Part shown: piece after piece, positions 40,967 through 51,504 of the stretch
How the letters are laid out: the number at the start of each line of letters is the position of its first letter
Numbering within the stretch: position 1 is the stretch's first letter
Origin: an uncultured Bacilli bacterium
GTDB taxonomy: Bacteria; Bacillota_I; Bacilli_A; RF39; UBA660
NCBI GenBank assembly: GCA_947625505.1
Contig: CANQON010000002.1
Span: 1-64,000 of the forward strand
DNA: 64,000 bases
Reading direction: 5' to 3'
The notes under the pieces: model-generated
Told to the model about the DNA's origin: nothing
The model's input: the letters and a program-made list of their open reading frames with translations, nothing else
Database searches by the model: none
Made by a program: the position numbers and the translations under genes

Positions 40967-42010
40967 ATGGAAAAAGAAATATTAATTAAGATTATGGAAT
41001 TAATTTTAGTACCTTTCTTAGTTGTAGCGCTTATAATGCCTTTTATTAAGAAAATAGCTATTCATGTTGATGCTTTAGATAAACCTGATGAACGTAAAGT
41101 TCATAAAGTGCCTATTCCCCGTTTAGGAGGATTAGGGGTTTATATCGGATTCTTAGTAGGATATATGCTATTTGGAGAAGCAACACCTATTATGAATTCT
41201 ATATTAATAGGTAGTTTCTTAATTATTATTACAGGTGTTATTGATGATATCAAACCTTTAAAACCTCTTACGAAATTTATAGGCCAATTAGGTGCTGCTT
41301 TAGTAGTGGTTTTATATGGAGGATTAATAATAAAAGATATTAGTGCTTTTGGTATCTATCTTAATTTTGGAATATTTGCTTATCCATTAACTATTTTCTT
41401 TATCTTAGGATGTATTAATTGTATGAATTTAATTGATGGTTTAGATGGATTATCTAGTGGTATATCTGCTATCTTCTTTTTAGCTATAGGTATTGTAGCT
41501 GCTTGTCGTTTTCAAACAGATTTATCATTTACTTTAACATTTATTATGTTAGGATGTTGTATAGGATTTTTATTACATAATTTTCATCCAGCTTCTATAT
41601 TTATTGGTGATTCAGGATCAATGTTTTTAGGATTTATTATTTCTGTAATTACTATGTTAGGATATAAGAATGTTATGATGTCTTCTTTAATTATTCCTTT
41701 ATTAATACTTAGTGTTCCTATATTTGATACTTTATTTGCTATTGTAAGAAGAAAACTTAAAGGAGAAAGTATTTCTAAACCTGATAAATCACATATTCAT
41801 CATCAGTTTTTAAAAAGAGGATTTAGTCATGTTGGAACTGTTTTAACTTTATATCTAATTACTTTCTTATTTGCTACAGCATCAGTTATTTATGTCTTAG
41901 TTAATGCTGTGTTAGGATATATTATCTATGGTATATTGTTATTTGCTTTAATTATATTTGCTTTAAAGACTGATATATTATTACCTAATCGTAAAAAGAA
42001 AGATAAATAA
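40967..42010 (+). CDS. tagO: TagO/WecA-like undecaprenyl-phosphate N-acetylglucosaminyl/MraY-family phosphotransferase
   Basis: DKPDERKVHKVPIPRLGGLGVYIGF, NCMNLIDGLDGLSSGISAI, FIGDSGSMFLGF, DKSHIHHQFLKRGFSH. Confidence 0.92.
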   Translation: MEKEILIKIMELILVPFLVVALIMPFIKKIAIHVDALDKPDERKVHKVPIPRLGGLGVYIGFLVGYMLFGEATPIMNSILIGSFLIIITGVIDDIKPLKPLTKFIGQLGAALVVVLYGGLIIKDISAFGIYLNFGIFAYPLTIFFILGCINCMNLIDGLDGLSSGISAIFFLAIGIVAACRFQTDLSFTLTFIMLGCCIGFLLHNFHPASIFIGDSGSMFLGFIISVITMLGYKNVMMSSLIIPLLILSVPIFDTLFAIVRRKLKGESISKPDKSHIHHQFLKRGFSHVGTVLTLYLITFLFATASVIYVLVNAVLGYIIYGILLFALIIFALKTDILLPNRKKKDK

Positions 42011-42033
42011 AGTTCTTAAAAAGAACTTTTTTT
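42009..42033 (+). terminator. Terminator after tagO-like gene
   Basis: AAAGTTCTT-AAA-AAGAACTTTTTTT. Confidence 0.75.
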
Positions 42034-42096
42034 ATTGAATTTACTATGATAAATCTATTATAATATTTGTATAGGGAAAGTGAGTGATTAGGAATA

Positions 42097-43056
42097 ATGA
42101 AAAAGCAAATATCTATTAAAACATTATATTTAGTTATTCCTTGTTATAATGAGGAAGATACTATTGATGTATCAGCTCAAGTCTTTAAAGAAAAAATGCA
42201 TACTTTAATTTTAGATAAGAAGATATCTAAAGATAGTAAAGTATTATTTGTTGATGATGGATCTAAAGATAAGACATGGAATCTTATTGAAAAGTTACAC
42301 GATGATGATAAAATGTTTATAGGGCTTAAATTAGCTCATAATGCAGGGCAACAGAATGCATTATTAGCAGGTTTACATTTTGCTAAAGAACATAGTGATA
42401 TTGCAATTACAATGGATGTTGATTTACAAGATGATATAAGTGTTATAGATGATATGTTAAAACAAAATATGGATGGTTCAGACATTGTTTATGGTGTTCG
42501 TAGTTCACGTAAAAAAGATTCCTTTTTTAAAAAGTTTCCTGCCTTATCTTTTTATAAATTAATGCATCTTATGGGTATAGATATAGTTTATAATCATGCT
42601 GAATGCCGTTTGATGAGTAGAAGAACTATTGAGGCATTAGAAGAGTATACAGAGGTTAATTTATTCTTAAGAGGTATAGTTCCCCAGTTAGGATTTAAGA
42701 CTTCTATTGCTTATTATGAAAGACAAAAAAGAGTGGCAGGTAAAACAAAATATTCTTTAAAGAAAATGATTAAGCTCGCTATTGAATGTATTACATCTTT
42801 TAGTATTAAACCTTTAACTATGATTACTTTTGTTGGACTTATGATGTTTTTAGTAAGTTTAGGTATGTTGGCTTATTGTCTTTTTGTTAAAGTAACAGGT
42901 AATACTATTGATGGATGGACGTTTATTGTATCTTCTATTTGGTTAGTAGGAGGAATACAATTATTATCTTTAGGTGTGATTGGTGAATATATTGGAAAGA
43001 TATATACTGAAACCAAAAGAAGACCTAGATATATTATTGAAAAAGAATTAAATTAA
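42097..43056 (+). CDS. GtrB/DPM1-type family 2 glycosyltransferase with two C-terminal TM helices
   Basis: LVIPCYNEEDTIDVSAQVF, LFVDDGSKDKTWNLIE, MDVDLQDDISVI. Confidence 0.9.
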   Translation: MKKQISIKTLYLVIPCYNEEDTIDVSAQVFKEKMHTLILDKKISKDSKVLFVDDGSKDKTWNLIEKLHDDDKMFIGLKLAHNAGQQNALLAGLHFAKEHSDIAITMDVDLQDDISVIDDMLKQNMDGSDIVYGVRSSRKKDSFFKKFPALSFYKLMHLMGIDIVYNHAECRLMSRRTIEALEEYTEVNLFLRGIVPQLGFKTSIAYYERQKRVAGKTKYSLKKMIKLAIECITSFSIKPLTMITFVGLMMFLVSLGMLAYCLFVKVTGNTIDGWTFIVSSIWLVGGIQLLSLGVIGEYIGKIYTETKRRPRYIIEKELN

Positions 43057-43070
43057 AAGGGAAGAAAAAA

Positions 43071-43505
43071 ATGAATTTAATTAAAAAAGTTTATCAAAAA
43101 AATGAAGAAGTAATTAGATATTTAATTGTAGGAGTTTGTACAACTATTATTTCTTTATTAGTTAAATATTTATTATTATTTACCATTTTAAATCCTAAAG
43201 AAGCTTTAGAACTTCAAATTGCTGTTGTTACTTCTTGGATTATATCGGTTTTATTTGCCTATATAACTAATAAAATTTTTGTTTTTAAGAGTAAAGAAAA
43301 TAAAATCATAAAAGAAATATTCCTTTTTTTTAGTTCTAGAATTGTAACTTTACTTATGGAATCATTTATAATGTGGTTTTTTGTTACTTTACTTAAATTA
43401 AATAGCAATATTTTTATAATTATTTGGAGTTTATTTGCTCAATTAATTGTTATAGTAGGTAATTACATTTTAAGTAAATTTTTCGTTTTTACTAGAAAAA
43501 AATAA
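43071..43505 (+). CDS. GtrA-family membrane protein
   Basis: IRYLIVGVCTTIISLLVKYLLLF...SWIISVLFAYITNKIFVFKSK; adjacent to GtrB-like GT. Confidence 0.85.
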   Translation: MNLIKKVYQKNEEVIRYLIVGVCTTIISLLVKYLLLFTILNPKEALELQIAVVTSWIISVLFAYITNKIFVFKSKENKIIKEIFLFFSSRIVTLLMESFIMWFFVTLLKLNSNIFIIIWSLFAQLIVIVGNYILSKFFVFTRKK

Positions 43506-43523
43506 AGAGCAGGAGGTATGGGG

Positions 43524-44621
43524 ATGAAAAAGAAAGAAGAAAAAAGACATAATGGAAATATTAGTATTTGGAAGTTTATATTTGCGTTACTAATACTTAC
43601 TCATCATTGTACCTATTTGTATGGTTATAATAGTAAATTGTTTGCAGCGGCTTCTATTGGTGTTGAATTTTTCTTTATTGTTTCAGGCTATTTATTAGCT
43701 AAAAAGGTTTACCAAGAAGATTTACATAAAGATAAGAGAACTTTATATCAAGCTACCTTACAATATATATTTAAGAAAATTAAATCATTCCTACCATATT
43801 TATTATTTGCTTATTTTATATATGTTCTTATCGATATTATTTTTACATCTCATGGTTTAACTTATTGGCTTCAAACTCTTTATTCGATTAGTCTTATTCA
43901 AATGGCAGGTACGAGTGAACCATCGTTTGTATCAGCTTTTTGGTATTTATCTGGTTTAATTCTTGGTATGAGTATCATTTATCCTCTTTTAAAAAAATAT
44001 AAAAAGAATTTTTCTTGTTTATGGGCACCCATTATCGCTATCTTTATTCTAGGTTTCTTACTTCATCCGATTAATGGAAGATATTATTTAAGATCATATT
44101 ATTATTGGTATGGTTTTGCTTACGTAGGAATGCTAAGAGCTATTATGGAACTACTTTTAGGTGTTGTTGCTTATGAACTATGTGAAAAACTTAAAACAAT
44201 TAAATTTTCAAAGATAGGGTTATTGATGTTATCATTAATTCAAATAGGTTGTTTTGGATTTGTAATAATTGCGAATTCCTTATGGGATAAACGTAGTCTA
44301 GATGGTATATATATCCTGCTAATTTTGATAGGAGTAATTATTGGTTTCAGTGAAAATACACTTTTCTTTGAAAAGTGTAATAATAAAATATTTTATTATC
44401 TTGAAAAACTTTCACTTCCAATATTCTTAAATACTTTTATTTTTCAAAGAATACTAAGTTATCTTAAACTAGCTGATATAATTAATATCTGGTATGTTGT
44501 AATATTAAATATTGTTTTAACAATATTATTTGCTATCTTTGAATTATGGATTTTGCCTTATATATTGAAATTATTAAATTATATTAAAAATAAATTTTTA
44601 AAAGTTATAATACTTAACTAG
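43524..44621 (+). CDS. Acyltransferase 3 family membrane protein
   Basis: NGNISIWKFIFALLILTHHCTYLYGY, ASIGVEFFFIVSGYLLAKKVYQ; SD AGGAGG before ATG at 43524. Confidence 0.8.
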   Translation: MKKKEEKRHNGNISIWKFIFALLILTHHCTYLYGYNSKLFAAASIGVEFFFIVSGYLLAKKVYQEDLHKDKRTLYQATLQYIFKKIKSFLPYLLFAYFIYVLIDIIFTSHGLTYWLQTLYSISLIQMAGTSEPSFVSAFWYLSGLILGMSIIYPLLKKYKKNFSCLWAPIIAIFILGFLLHPINGRYYLRSYYYWYGFAYVGMLRAIMELLLGVVAYELCEKLKTIKFSKIGLLMLSLIQIGCFGFVIIANSLWDKRSLDGIYILLILIGVIIGFSENTLFFEKCNNKIFYYLEKLSLPIFLNTFIFQRILSYLKLADIINIWYVVILNIVLTILFAIFELWILPYILKLLNYIKNKFLKVIILN

Positions 44622-44675
44622 TTTGCACATCTTAAAGTCAAATGTTATAATGAGAAAAGGAGTGTGATTAATAAT

Positions 44676-46361
44676 ATGAAATTTGCATATGATATATCTA
44701 TTATTATTCCGTGTTATAATTGCAGTAAGTTTGTAGATGAGACAATGAAATCATTAAGAGAACAAACTTATGATTATAATAAGATGGAAATATTATTAAT
44801 TAATGATGGTTCGAAAGATAACACTTTGGATGTTTTAAAAAAGTATGATGACAAAAATGTTATTGTTATAGATAAAGAAAACGAAGGCGTAAGTAAAACT
44901 AGAAACTTAGGAATTCAAAAATCGCATGGTAAATATTTACTGTTTTTGGATCCTGATGATTATTTATCTAAAAATGCGATTGAAGATATTATTAAATTTT
45001 TTGATAAACATTATGATGAAATAGATATGGTTACTTATCCTATGATATTATTCTATCCTAATGGACGTAAGAAGATGCACTCTCGTTATAAAAAAGATTT
45101 TGATAATTCAAATCATATATATGATTTAAATGATAACTATTTACTAGTTCAAGCTACAATCAATGTATGTATTAAAAATAATAAAGAATATGCCTTTGAT
45201 ACTAATCAATTCTATTCTGAAGATGAACAATTTAATACAAAAATTTTAATGAATAAGAAAAAATTAGGTTATGTAGCATCTGCTAAATACTTTTATCGAC
45301 AACATGCTAGTAGTATTACAGCTCGTAAAGAAAATTTTGATTTTGAAGGTGTCTATTCCTTTCATGATGAATATTTAAGAAAGTATAATAATCATCCTTA
45401 TGTTCAAAGCGTTGTAATCAATAATTTACGTTGGCGTATTAATGAGGATTGCTTATATCCTTATGATTTGAAAAAAAATAAAATTGATAAATATTTAGAA
45501 TCCGTAACTAATAGACTATCTAATATAGATTTTTCTTTATATAAGGAATATTTAAAAGAAAGAATGTTACTTAATTTAATATCTTTATCAAGGCAAAAAT
45601 GTGTTGTTAAAAAGAATGATGATAGTTATTCTTTATTATGTAATGATAAAGTTGTAATAGACGAAATAACATCTAATAATTATATTTATTCTTATGAATT
45701 AAATAATGATAAATTAAAATTATATGGAAGAGTAGATACAGCTTTATATTATTATGATAATGTTAGATTAATGGCAAAGTTTTACTATAAAGATAAACAG
45801 GTTATTGAAAGAGAAATACCTTTATCATATACCATTGATGCTTTTAAATATTATGAAAGAGAATATGTTTTAAACCTTGATTTAACAAGAATAAAAAAAA
45901 TAAGTTTTTATTTATTAGTTAATGATGAAAGAGTAAAATTAAATACTCTACCAGAAGATTGGTGTTCTAAAAATAAAGTAATAAATAAATACAATATGAA
46001 AATTAAGAATGGTATTAAATTTAAAAATAAACTTTTAAGAAAATTTACTAATCGTTTTGTTTGGTCAAAGAACCTTAATTTTTATATTATTAATTTTTTA
46101 AGTTTCTTTATGTTTAAATATTATCATAAAGTTGTATACTTTGGTGATAAAGATTCTCTTATATATGAAATGTATCGTAAAGATAAAGATACTAATAAAA
46201 TCTTTATTAGTAACGCTAAAGGAATTAAATATAAACTTTTAATATTAAGTTGTCAAAAAGTGATTACAAATAAAAAATATAAGGAAGTATTGCCTTTTGG
46301 TGGTATGTGTGAAAAATATGTTCAAGCTAGTCGCTTTATTGTAGAAATAGTTGGTGAATAA
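44676..46361 (+). CDS. Family 2 glycosyltransferase with C-terminal extension resembling a truncated CDP-glycerol glycerophosphotransferase region
   Basis: ISIIIPCYNCSKFVDETMKSLREQTYDYNKMEILLINDGSKDNTL, FLDPDDYLSKNAIEDI; SD AAAGGAG. Confidence 0.82.
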   Translation: MKFAYDISIIIPCYNCSKFVDETMKSLREQTYDYNKMEILLINDGSKDNTLDVLKKYDDKNVIVIDKENEGVSKTRNLGIQKSHGKYLLFLDPDDYLSKNAIEDIIKFFDKHYDEIDMVTYPMILFYPNGRKKMHSRYKKDFDNSNHIYDLNDNYLLVQATINVCIKNNKEYAFDTNQFYSEDEQFNTKILMNKKKLGYVASAKYFYRQHASSITARKENFDFEGVYSFHDEYLRKYNNHPYVQSVVINNLRWRINEDCLYPYDLKKNKIDKYLESVTNRLSNIDFSLYKEYLKERMLLNLISLSRQKCVVKKNDDSYSLLCNDKVVIDEITSNNYIYSYELNNDKLKLYGRVDTALYYYDNVRLMAKFYYKDKQVIEREIPLSYTIDAFKYYEREYVLNLDLTRIKKISFYLLVNDERVKLNTLPEDWCSKNKVINKYNMKIKNGIKFKNKLLRKFTNRFVWSKNLNFYIINFLSFFMFKYYHKVVYFGDKDSLIYEMYRKDKDTNKIFISNAKGIKYKLLILSCQKVITNKKYKEVLPFGGMCEKYVQASRFIVEIVGE

Positions 46362-47516
46362 ATGTATAAAAAAGATCATGTAAGAATTATTCTTCAAACC
46401 ATAAGAATGGGTTTTTATGTTATAATGTATCCTATTGTTCAGTTGTTTGTTAGAACTAACGATAAGTATGTTTTGTTTTTATCTGATTCGCGAAATGATT
46501 TTTCAGGTAATTTTGCTTTTGTACGTGATGAGTTAGTCAAAAGAAATAAGTATAAAATCATTGGCATTTTTAAAAAATCTTTGAAAAAGAAAAGAAATAT
46601 TAAAGATATTTTTAGACTTTTATATTATTTTGCTAAATGCAAATATATCTTTGTAGATGACTTTTATCCTGCTATATATCCTGTTCATTTTAGAAAAAAC
46701 AAACGTATTGTTCAGTTATGGCATGCCATGGGAGCATATAAAACAGTAGGGTATGCTCGTATGGGAAAACCAGGAGGTCCTAAAGGATTAACTTTAACGC
46801 ATCGTAATTATACTGATACTATAGTTAGTAGTGAATCAATTAGAAAAGATTATGCTAAAGCGTTTGGTATAAGTATAGATAAAGTACATGCTTGGGGTAT
46901 ACCAAGAACAGATATCTTTTTTGATGAAGAATATGCTAAGAATATTAAAAAATCATTATATAAAAAATATCCAAAATTAAAAAATAAGAAAGTTATTTTG
47001 TTTGCTCCTACATTTAGAGGAGTAGGGCAAGGAAGTGCTTATTATGATTTTAATTGGATTGATCTAAAAAGAATAAAAAAAGAATATAACAAAGATTATG
47101 TTTGTATTTTTAAATTACATCCTTTTATTAAGAATCGTCCTGAATATGATTTTACAAAAGATGATTTTTATCTTGATTTAAGTAGTGAAAGAGAAATTAA
47201 TGATTTGTTATTTATTACCGATGTTTTAATTACTGATTATTCATCTGTTATCTTTGAATATAGTTTATTTGAAAGACCTGTTATTTTCTTTACACCTGAT
47301 TATGATGATTATATAGCGCATCGTGATTTCTTCTATGATTTTGATAAATATAATTATGGTATTAAAGCTACTAATATGGATGAGTTAATAGAGGCTTTAA
47401 GAGTTAAGAAAGTTGATACAAAAAAAATAAAAGAATTTAAAGATTACTTTTGTTCAGCATGTGATGGTAAGGCAACTAAAAGAGTTGTTGATTCAATATT
47501 AGGTGATGAAAAATGA
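46362..47516 (+). CDS. CDP-glycerol glycerophosphotransferase family (TagB/TagF-like)
   Basis: KRIVQLWHAMGAYKTVGYARMG, VILFAPTFRGVGQ, IFKLHPFI, VLITDYSSVIFEYSLFERPVIFFTPD. Confidence 0.88.
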   Translation: MYKKDHVRIILQTIRMGFYVIMYPIVQLFVRTNDKYVLFLSDSRNDFSGNFAFVRDELVKRNKYKIIGIFKKSLKKKRNIKDIFRLLYYFAKCKYIFVDDFYPAIYPVHFRKNKRIVQLWHAMGAYKTVGYARMGKPGGPKGLTLTHRNYTDTIVSSESIRKDYAKAFGISIDKVHAWGIPRTDIFFDEEYAKNIKKSLYKKYPKLKNKKVILFAPTFRGVGQGSAYYDFNWIDLKRIKKEYNKDYVCIFKLHPFIKNRPEYDFTKDDFYLDLSSEREINDLLFITDVLITDYSSVIFEYSLFERPVIFFTPDYDDYIAHRDFFYDFDKYNYGIKATNMDELIEALRVKKVDTKKIKEFKDYFCSACDGKATKRVVDSILGDEK

Positions 47517-48664
47517 TGTTACTAATATTAAAGCTAGCTATAGTGTTTTTAAATATTATTTATTTCTTTATTAAATTATTTCCAACGAAAAATAAAATTA
47601 CTATGATTAGTAGACAATCAGATAAGATTACGACAGATTTTAAGTTATTAAAAAAGGAAATAAATAAATGTACTGATTATCAAGTTGTTATTTTAACTAA
47701 AAAGTTAAAGCCTGGTATTAAAAATAAGATAAGTTATGTTTTTCATATGTTTAAACAAATGTATCATATAGCTACTTCTAAATGTGTTATTTTAGATAGT
47801 TATTGTATACCTATTAGTTTATTAAAGCATAAGAAAAAGTTAGTTGTTATTCAAATGTGGCATGCTATGGGATGTCTTAAAAAGTTTGGATATAGTATTG
47901 AAGAAACAAATAGTTCAACATCTGCTTTTGATAAAGAAATGACTATTGAAAAGAAAAAGAAAATAAATAAAGTTATGCGTATGCATAAAGGATATAATTA
48001 TATTTTTGCCAGTAGTGAGAGTTCAGCACCACATTTTGCTGAAGCATTTGGTTATGATATAGATAGTATGGTAGTAATGCCATTACCTATAGTAGACTTA
48101 TTAACAGATTCTAATTATAAAGAAGAAGTTAATAAAAGGATAAAAAATACTTATCCTATAATGAAAAAGAAGAAGAATATAGTTTATGTTCCTACTTTTA
48201 GGCCAGAAGAAAAAGAAGAAAAAATACAAGAATTAATTGATTCTATTGATTATAAAAAATATAATTTAATTATTAAATTACATCCTTTAACTAATTTAAG
48301 TAATTATGATGAACGTGTTATATGGGATAAAAAGTTTTCATCACAAGATATGATGATTGCAGGAAACTATATAATTACTGATTATTCAGCTATTGTATAT
48401 GAAGCTTCTTTACTTAATAAACCATTATTCTTTTATACTTATGATTATGATGAATATGTTAATAAAAGAGATTTTTATACAGATTTTAAAAAAGAACTAC
48501 CTGGATTTATAAGTACTAATTCTAAGGATATTATTGAAGCCATAGAACATGATAATTATGATTTAACAAGAATACATAAGTTTAGAAACGAATATATCGA
48601 TATGAATAATGATACAGTGTGTCATCGTATTGTTTTATTTATTAAGAAAGTTATTAAAAGATAA
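47513..48664 (+). CDS. CDP-glycerol glycerophosphotransferase family (TagB/TagF-like)
   Basis: VIQMWHAMGCLKKFGYS, IVYVPTFRPEEK, IIKLHPLTN, YIITDYSAIVYEASLLNKPLFFYTYD. Confidence 0.86.
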   Translation: MMLLILKLAIVFLNIIYFFIKLFPTKNKITMISRQSDKITTDFKLLKKEINKCTDYQVVILTKKLKPGIKNKISYVFHMFKQMYHIATSKCVILDSYCIPISLLKHKKKLVVIQMWHAMGCLKKFGYSIEETNSSTSAFDKEMTIEKKKKINKVMRMHKGYNYIFASSESSAPHFAEAFGYDIDSMVVMPLPIVDLLTDSNYKEEVNKRIKNTYPIMKKKKNIVYVPTFRPEEKEEKIQELIDSIDYKKYNLIIKLHPLTNLSNYDERVIWDKKFSSQDMMIAGNYIITDYSAIVYEASLLNKPLFFYTYDYDEYVNKRDFYTDFKKELPGFISTNSKDIIEAIEHDNYDLTRIHKFRNEYIDMNNDTVCHRIVLFIKKVIKR

Positions 48665-48777
48665 AAGAAATTTTATCTTTTTTTGATAGCTTTATATTTT
48701 ATTTCATTTTTGATATAATGAATTTAGTCGTAATGAAGAATATAAGCAAAAAAACATATAGTAGAGGGTGATATAAA

Positions 48778-51426
48778 ATGCAGAAATTTAAATACAATAT
48801 GTCAGTAATTATCCCAATATACAATATGGGTAAATATTTAAGAGAATGTTTGAATTCAATTATTAACCAAGATACAGATTTAAATAAGATAGAAATAATT
48901 GCTATTAATGATGGTTCTTCTGATGATAGTTTAAATATTTTAGAAGAATATGCAGATAAGTATGATAACATAGTTGTTATTAATCAAGAAAATCAAGGAT
49001 TATCAAAAACACGAAATAATGGAATTAAAATTGCTCAAGGTAAGTATATAATGTGCTTAGATCCTGATGATACGATTAGTAAGGATACAGTTGGAAGTTT
49101 AGTTGAGTTCTTTGATAAACATTATGATGAAATTGATTTATTAGCTTACAAGATAATACCTGTTACCAATGGTAAATTAAGTAAGAAGTTACACTATCGA
49201 TACCAATATTTAAATCATGATGGTATATATGATTTAAATAAATATATTTATGCATGTATAACAACTATTAATCATTGCGTAAAAAATTTAGGTAAGGATA
49301 GAATTTATTTTGATGAGACTCCTGGCTTTAGACAAGAAGATCAAAAATATGCTTTAGATGTTATTAATAGAAAAATGAAAATAGGTTATATTACCAAGGG
49401 TACATATTATTATTTGCAGCATGAAAGTAGTGTAGTTCATTCAAAATTTCATGCCTATTATGTTTGGGATAAATCCATTGCTTTTTGGGAAAAAGAATTT
49501 TTAAGAAATCCTTGTTCTTATTTACAAGCAATGTTTATGCATGATTTATCATGGAAGATGAGTCAAAATAAATTATTTCCTTATCAATATGAGGGAGAAG
49601 AATACGATAAGCAAATTATTCGCTTACAAAAATTATTGAATCAAGTATCTGATGATGTTATTTTGAATCATCCTGGAATACCTAATGATTATAAATATTT
49701 TTTTATAAACATGAAGACTAATAATCATTTCATTATATCTTTAGATAATAATCTTTTTGCAGTAGCAAATAATGATAAAATAATCTATTCTACTAATAAG
49801 TTAAAGTTAAATATTTTAAAGATGAAAATAGAGGAAAAGTGTATTAAATTAATTGGTTATATATATGATCCTATTTTTAGTTATACATCTAAACCACAGC
49901 TATTTTTAGTAGATGCCTATGAATCAAACAAGAAGAAAGAAGTAGCGCTACGAGAATCATCTTATTCTTATATTAATTCTAGTAATAAAATAGGTAATGC
50001 ATTTATGTTTGAAACAATAATTAATACGGATGAAACAAAAGGATTTAATTTTGAAGTTTGTATTGATGAAAAAATAATTAATTGTGAATTTTGGGTTAAA
50101 ACAAGTATATGCCCATTTGGTTCTGATATTGGTCGTAATGTTATATTTAAATATCATAAAAAATATGAACTTACACGTGATAGAAAAAGTATTTTAATTA
50201 CTAATTATCGATTGAAAGAAAAAATATATAATAGAAGAATTATTAATAATTATTATTTTTATAATGATATTAAAAGATATATTTTTCGTAAAATAATATT
50301 ATTATTTAAATTTTTTAAACATAAAAATACATGGTTATATTATGATTGTAAGGGTGTTGAAAAAGATAATGCCTATTATCAATTTATTCATGATATAAAT
50401 AAAAAAGATGGTGTTAAAAGGTATTATGTAAGCGCTAATACTAAAGAGGATATAAACAAATTATTTAGTTTTAAGAATAGAAGAAAAGTAATTCGTTTTA
50501 AATCTTTAAAACATAAACTATATTATACTATAGCTAGTAAGATTATAACTGCTTACTCAGAAGACTATAACTGTCAACCATATACCCAATCTTCTTTAAA
50601 AAAATATAATGATCTTTTTGAGCAACCAGAAATAATTTATTTACAACATGGTATATTACATGCTCACACACCAGATAAATATCACTTTGATCGTTTGTTT
50701 ATTGATAAAGAAGTAATATCATCTAATTATGAAAAAGAAAATTTAATTAATAATTATGGCTTTACTCTAGAACATTTAATATTATCTGGTATGCCACGTT
50801 ATGACTTTATTTCACAAAATAATGAATCTAAAAAAGTTATATTATTTGCTCCTTCATGGCGATCATGGTTAATCGGTAGAATAAAAAATGAATGGAAACC
50901 TACCATAGATATATTTAAAGATTCATCTTTTTATGATGAAGTAAATGCTTTTTTAAATTCTAAAGAGTTAAATGAATTACTTGAAAAATATGATTATATC
51001 TTAAATTTCCAATTACATCCAATATTTAAGCCATACAAAAAGTTATTTAATATTAATAATAGTCGTATTAAAATTAATGATAATAGTTTTAAGGAATCTG
51101 ATTATAAAGTTTTTATTACTGACTTTTCAAGTTATGTATTCGATTTTGTATATTTAAAAAGGTCTATTTTATATTTTTTCCCTGATTATGATTTATTTAA
51201 AGCTGGATTTAATTATTATCGCGAACTTGATTTAAAGTTTGAAGATGGCTTTGGGCCATTTACCAAAACTGCTAATGAATTAATAAGTAATTTGGAAAAG
51301 TTATTAAAAAATGATGGTAAGCCAGAAAAAAAATATTATGATAGAGCTAATAACTTCTTTTTATACAATGATAATAATCAAAGAGAACGTATATATGAAG
51401 AACTTATTAAAAGTGAAGAAAGATAA
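48778..51426 (+). CDS. Bifunctional GT2 plus CDP-polyol phosphotransferase fusion
   Basis: N-terminal MSVIIPIYNMGKYLRECLNSIINQDTDLNKIEIIAINDGSSDDS; C-terminal IIYLQHGILHAHTPDKYHFDR, LFAPSWRSWL, FQLHPIF, VFITDFSSYVFDFVYLKRSILYFFPDYD. Confidence 0.87.
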   Translation: MQKFKYNMSVIIPIYNMGKYLRECLNSIINQDTDLNKIEIIAINDGSSDDSLNILEEYADKYDNIVVINQENQGLSKTRNNGIKIAQGKYIMCLDPDDTISKDTVGSLVEFFDKHYDEIDLLAYKIIPVTNGKLSKKLHYRYQYLNHDGIYDLNKYIYACITTINHCVKNLGKDRIYFDETPGFRQEDQKYALDVINRKMKIGYITKGTYYYLQHESSVVHSKFHAYYVWDKSIAFWEKEFLRNPCSYLQAMFMHDLSWKMSQNKLFPYQYEGEEYDKQIIRLQKLLNQVSDDVILNHPGIPNDYKYFFINMKTNNHFIISLDNNLFAVANNDKIIYSTNKLKLNILKMKIEEKCIKLIGYIYDPIFSYTSKPQLFLVDAYESNKKKEVALRESSYSYINSSNKIGNAFMFETIINTDETKGFNFEVCIDEKIINCEFWVKTSICPFGSDIGRNVIFKYHKKYELTRDRKSILITNYRLKEKIYNRRIINNYYFYNDIKRYIFRKIILLFKFFKHKNTWLYYDCKGVEKDNAYYQFIHDINKKDGVKRYYVSANTKEDINKLFSFKNRRKVIRFKSLKHKLYYTIASKIITAYSEDYNCQPYTQSSLKKYNDLFEQPEIIYLQHGILHAHTPDKYHFDRLFIDKEVISSNYEKENLINNYGFTLEHLILSGMPRYDFISQNNESKKVILFAPSWRSWLIGRIKNEWKPTIDIFKDSSFYDEVNAFLNSKELNELLEKYDYILNFQLHPIFKPYKKLFNINNSRIKINDNSFKESDYKVFITDFSSYVFDFVYLKRSILYFFPDYDLFKAGFNYYRELDLKFEDGFGPFTKTANELISNLEKLLKNDGKPEKKYYDRANNFFLYNDNNQRERIYEELIKSEER

Positions 51427-51504
51427 AAGAAATTTTATCTTTTTTTGATAACTTTATTATTTAATTCATTTTTGATATAATGGATTTAGAAAGAAGTTGA
51501 TTAG

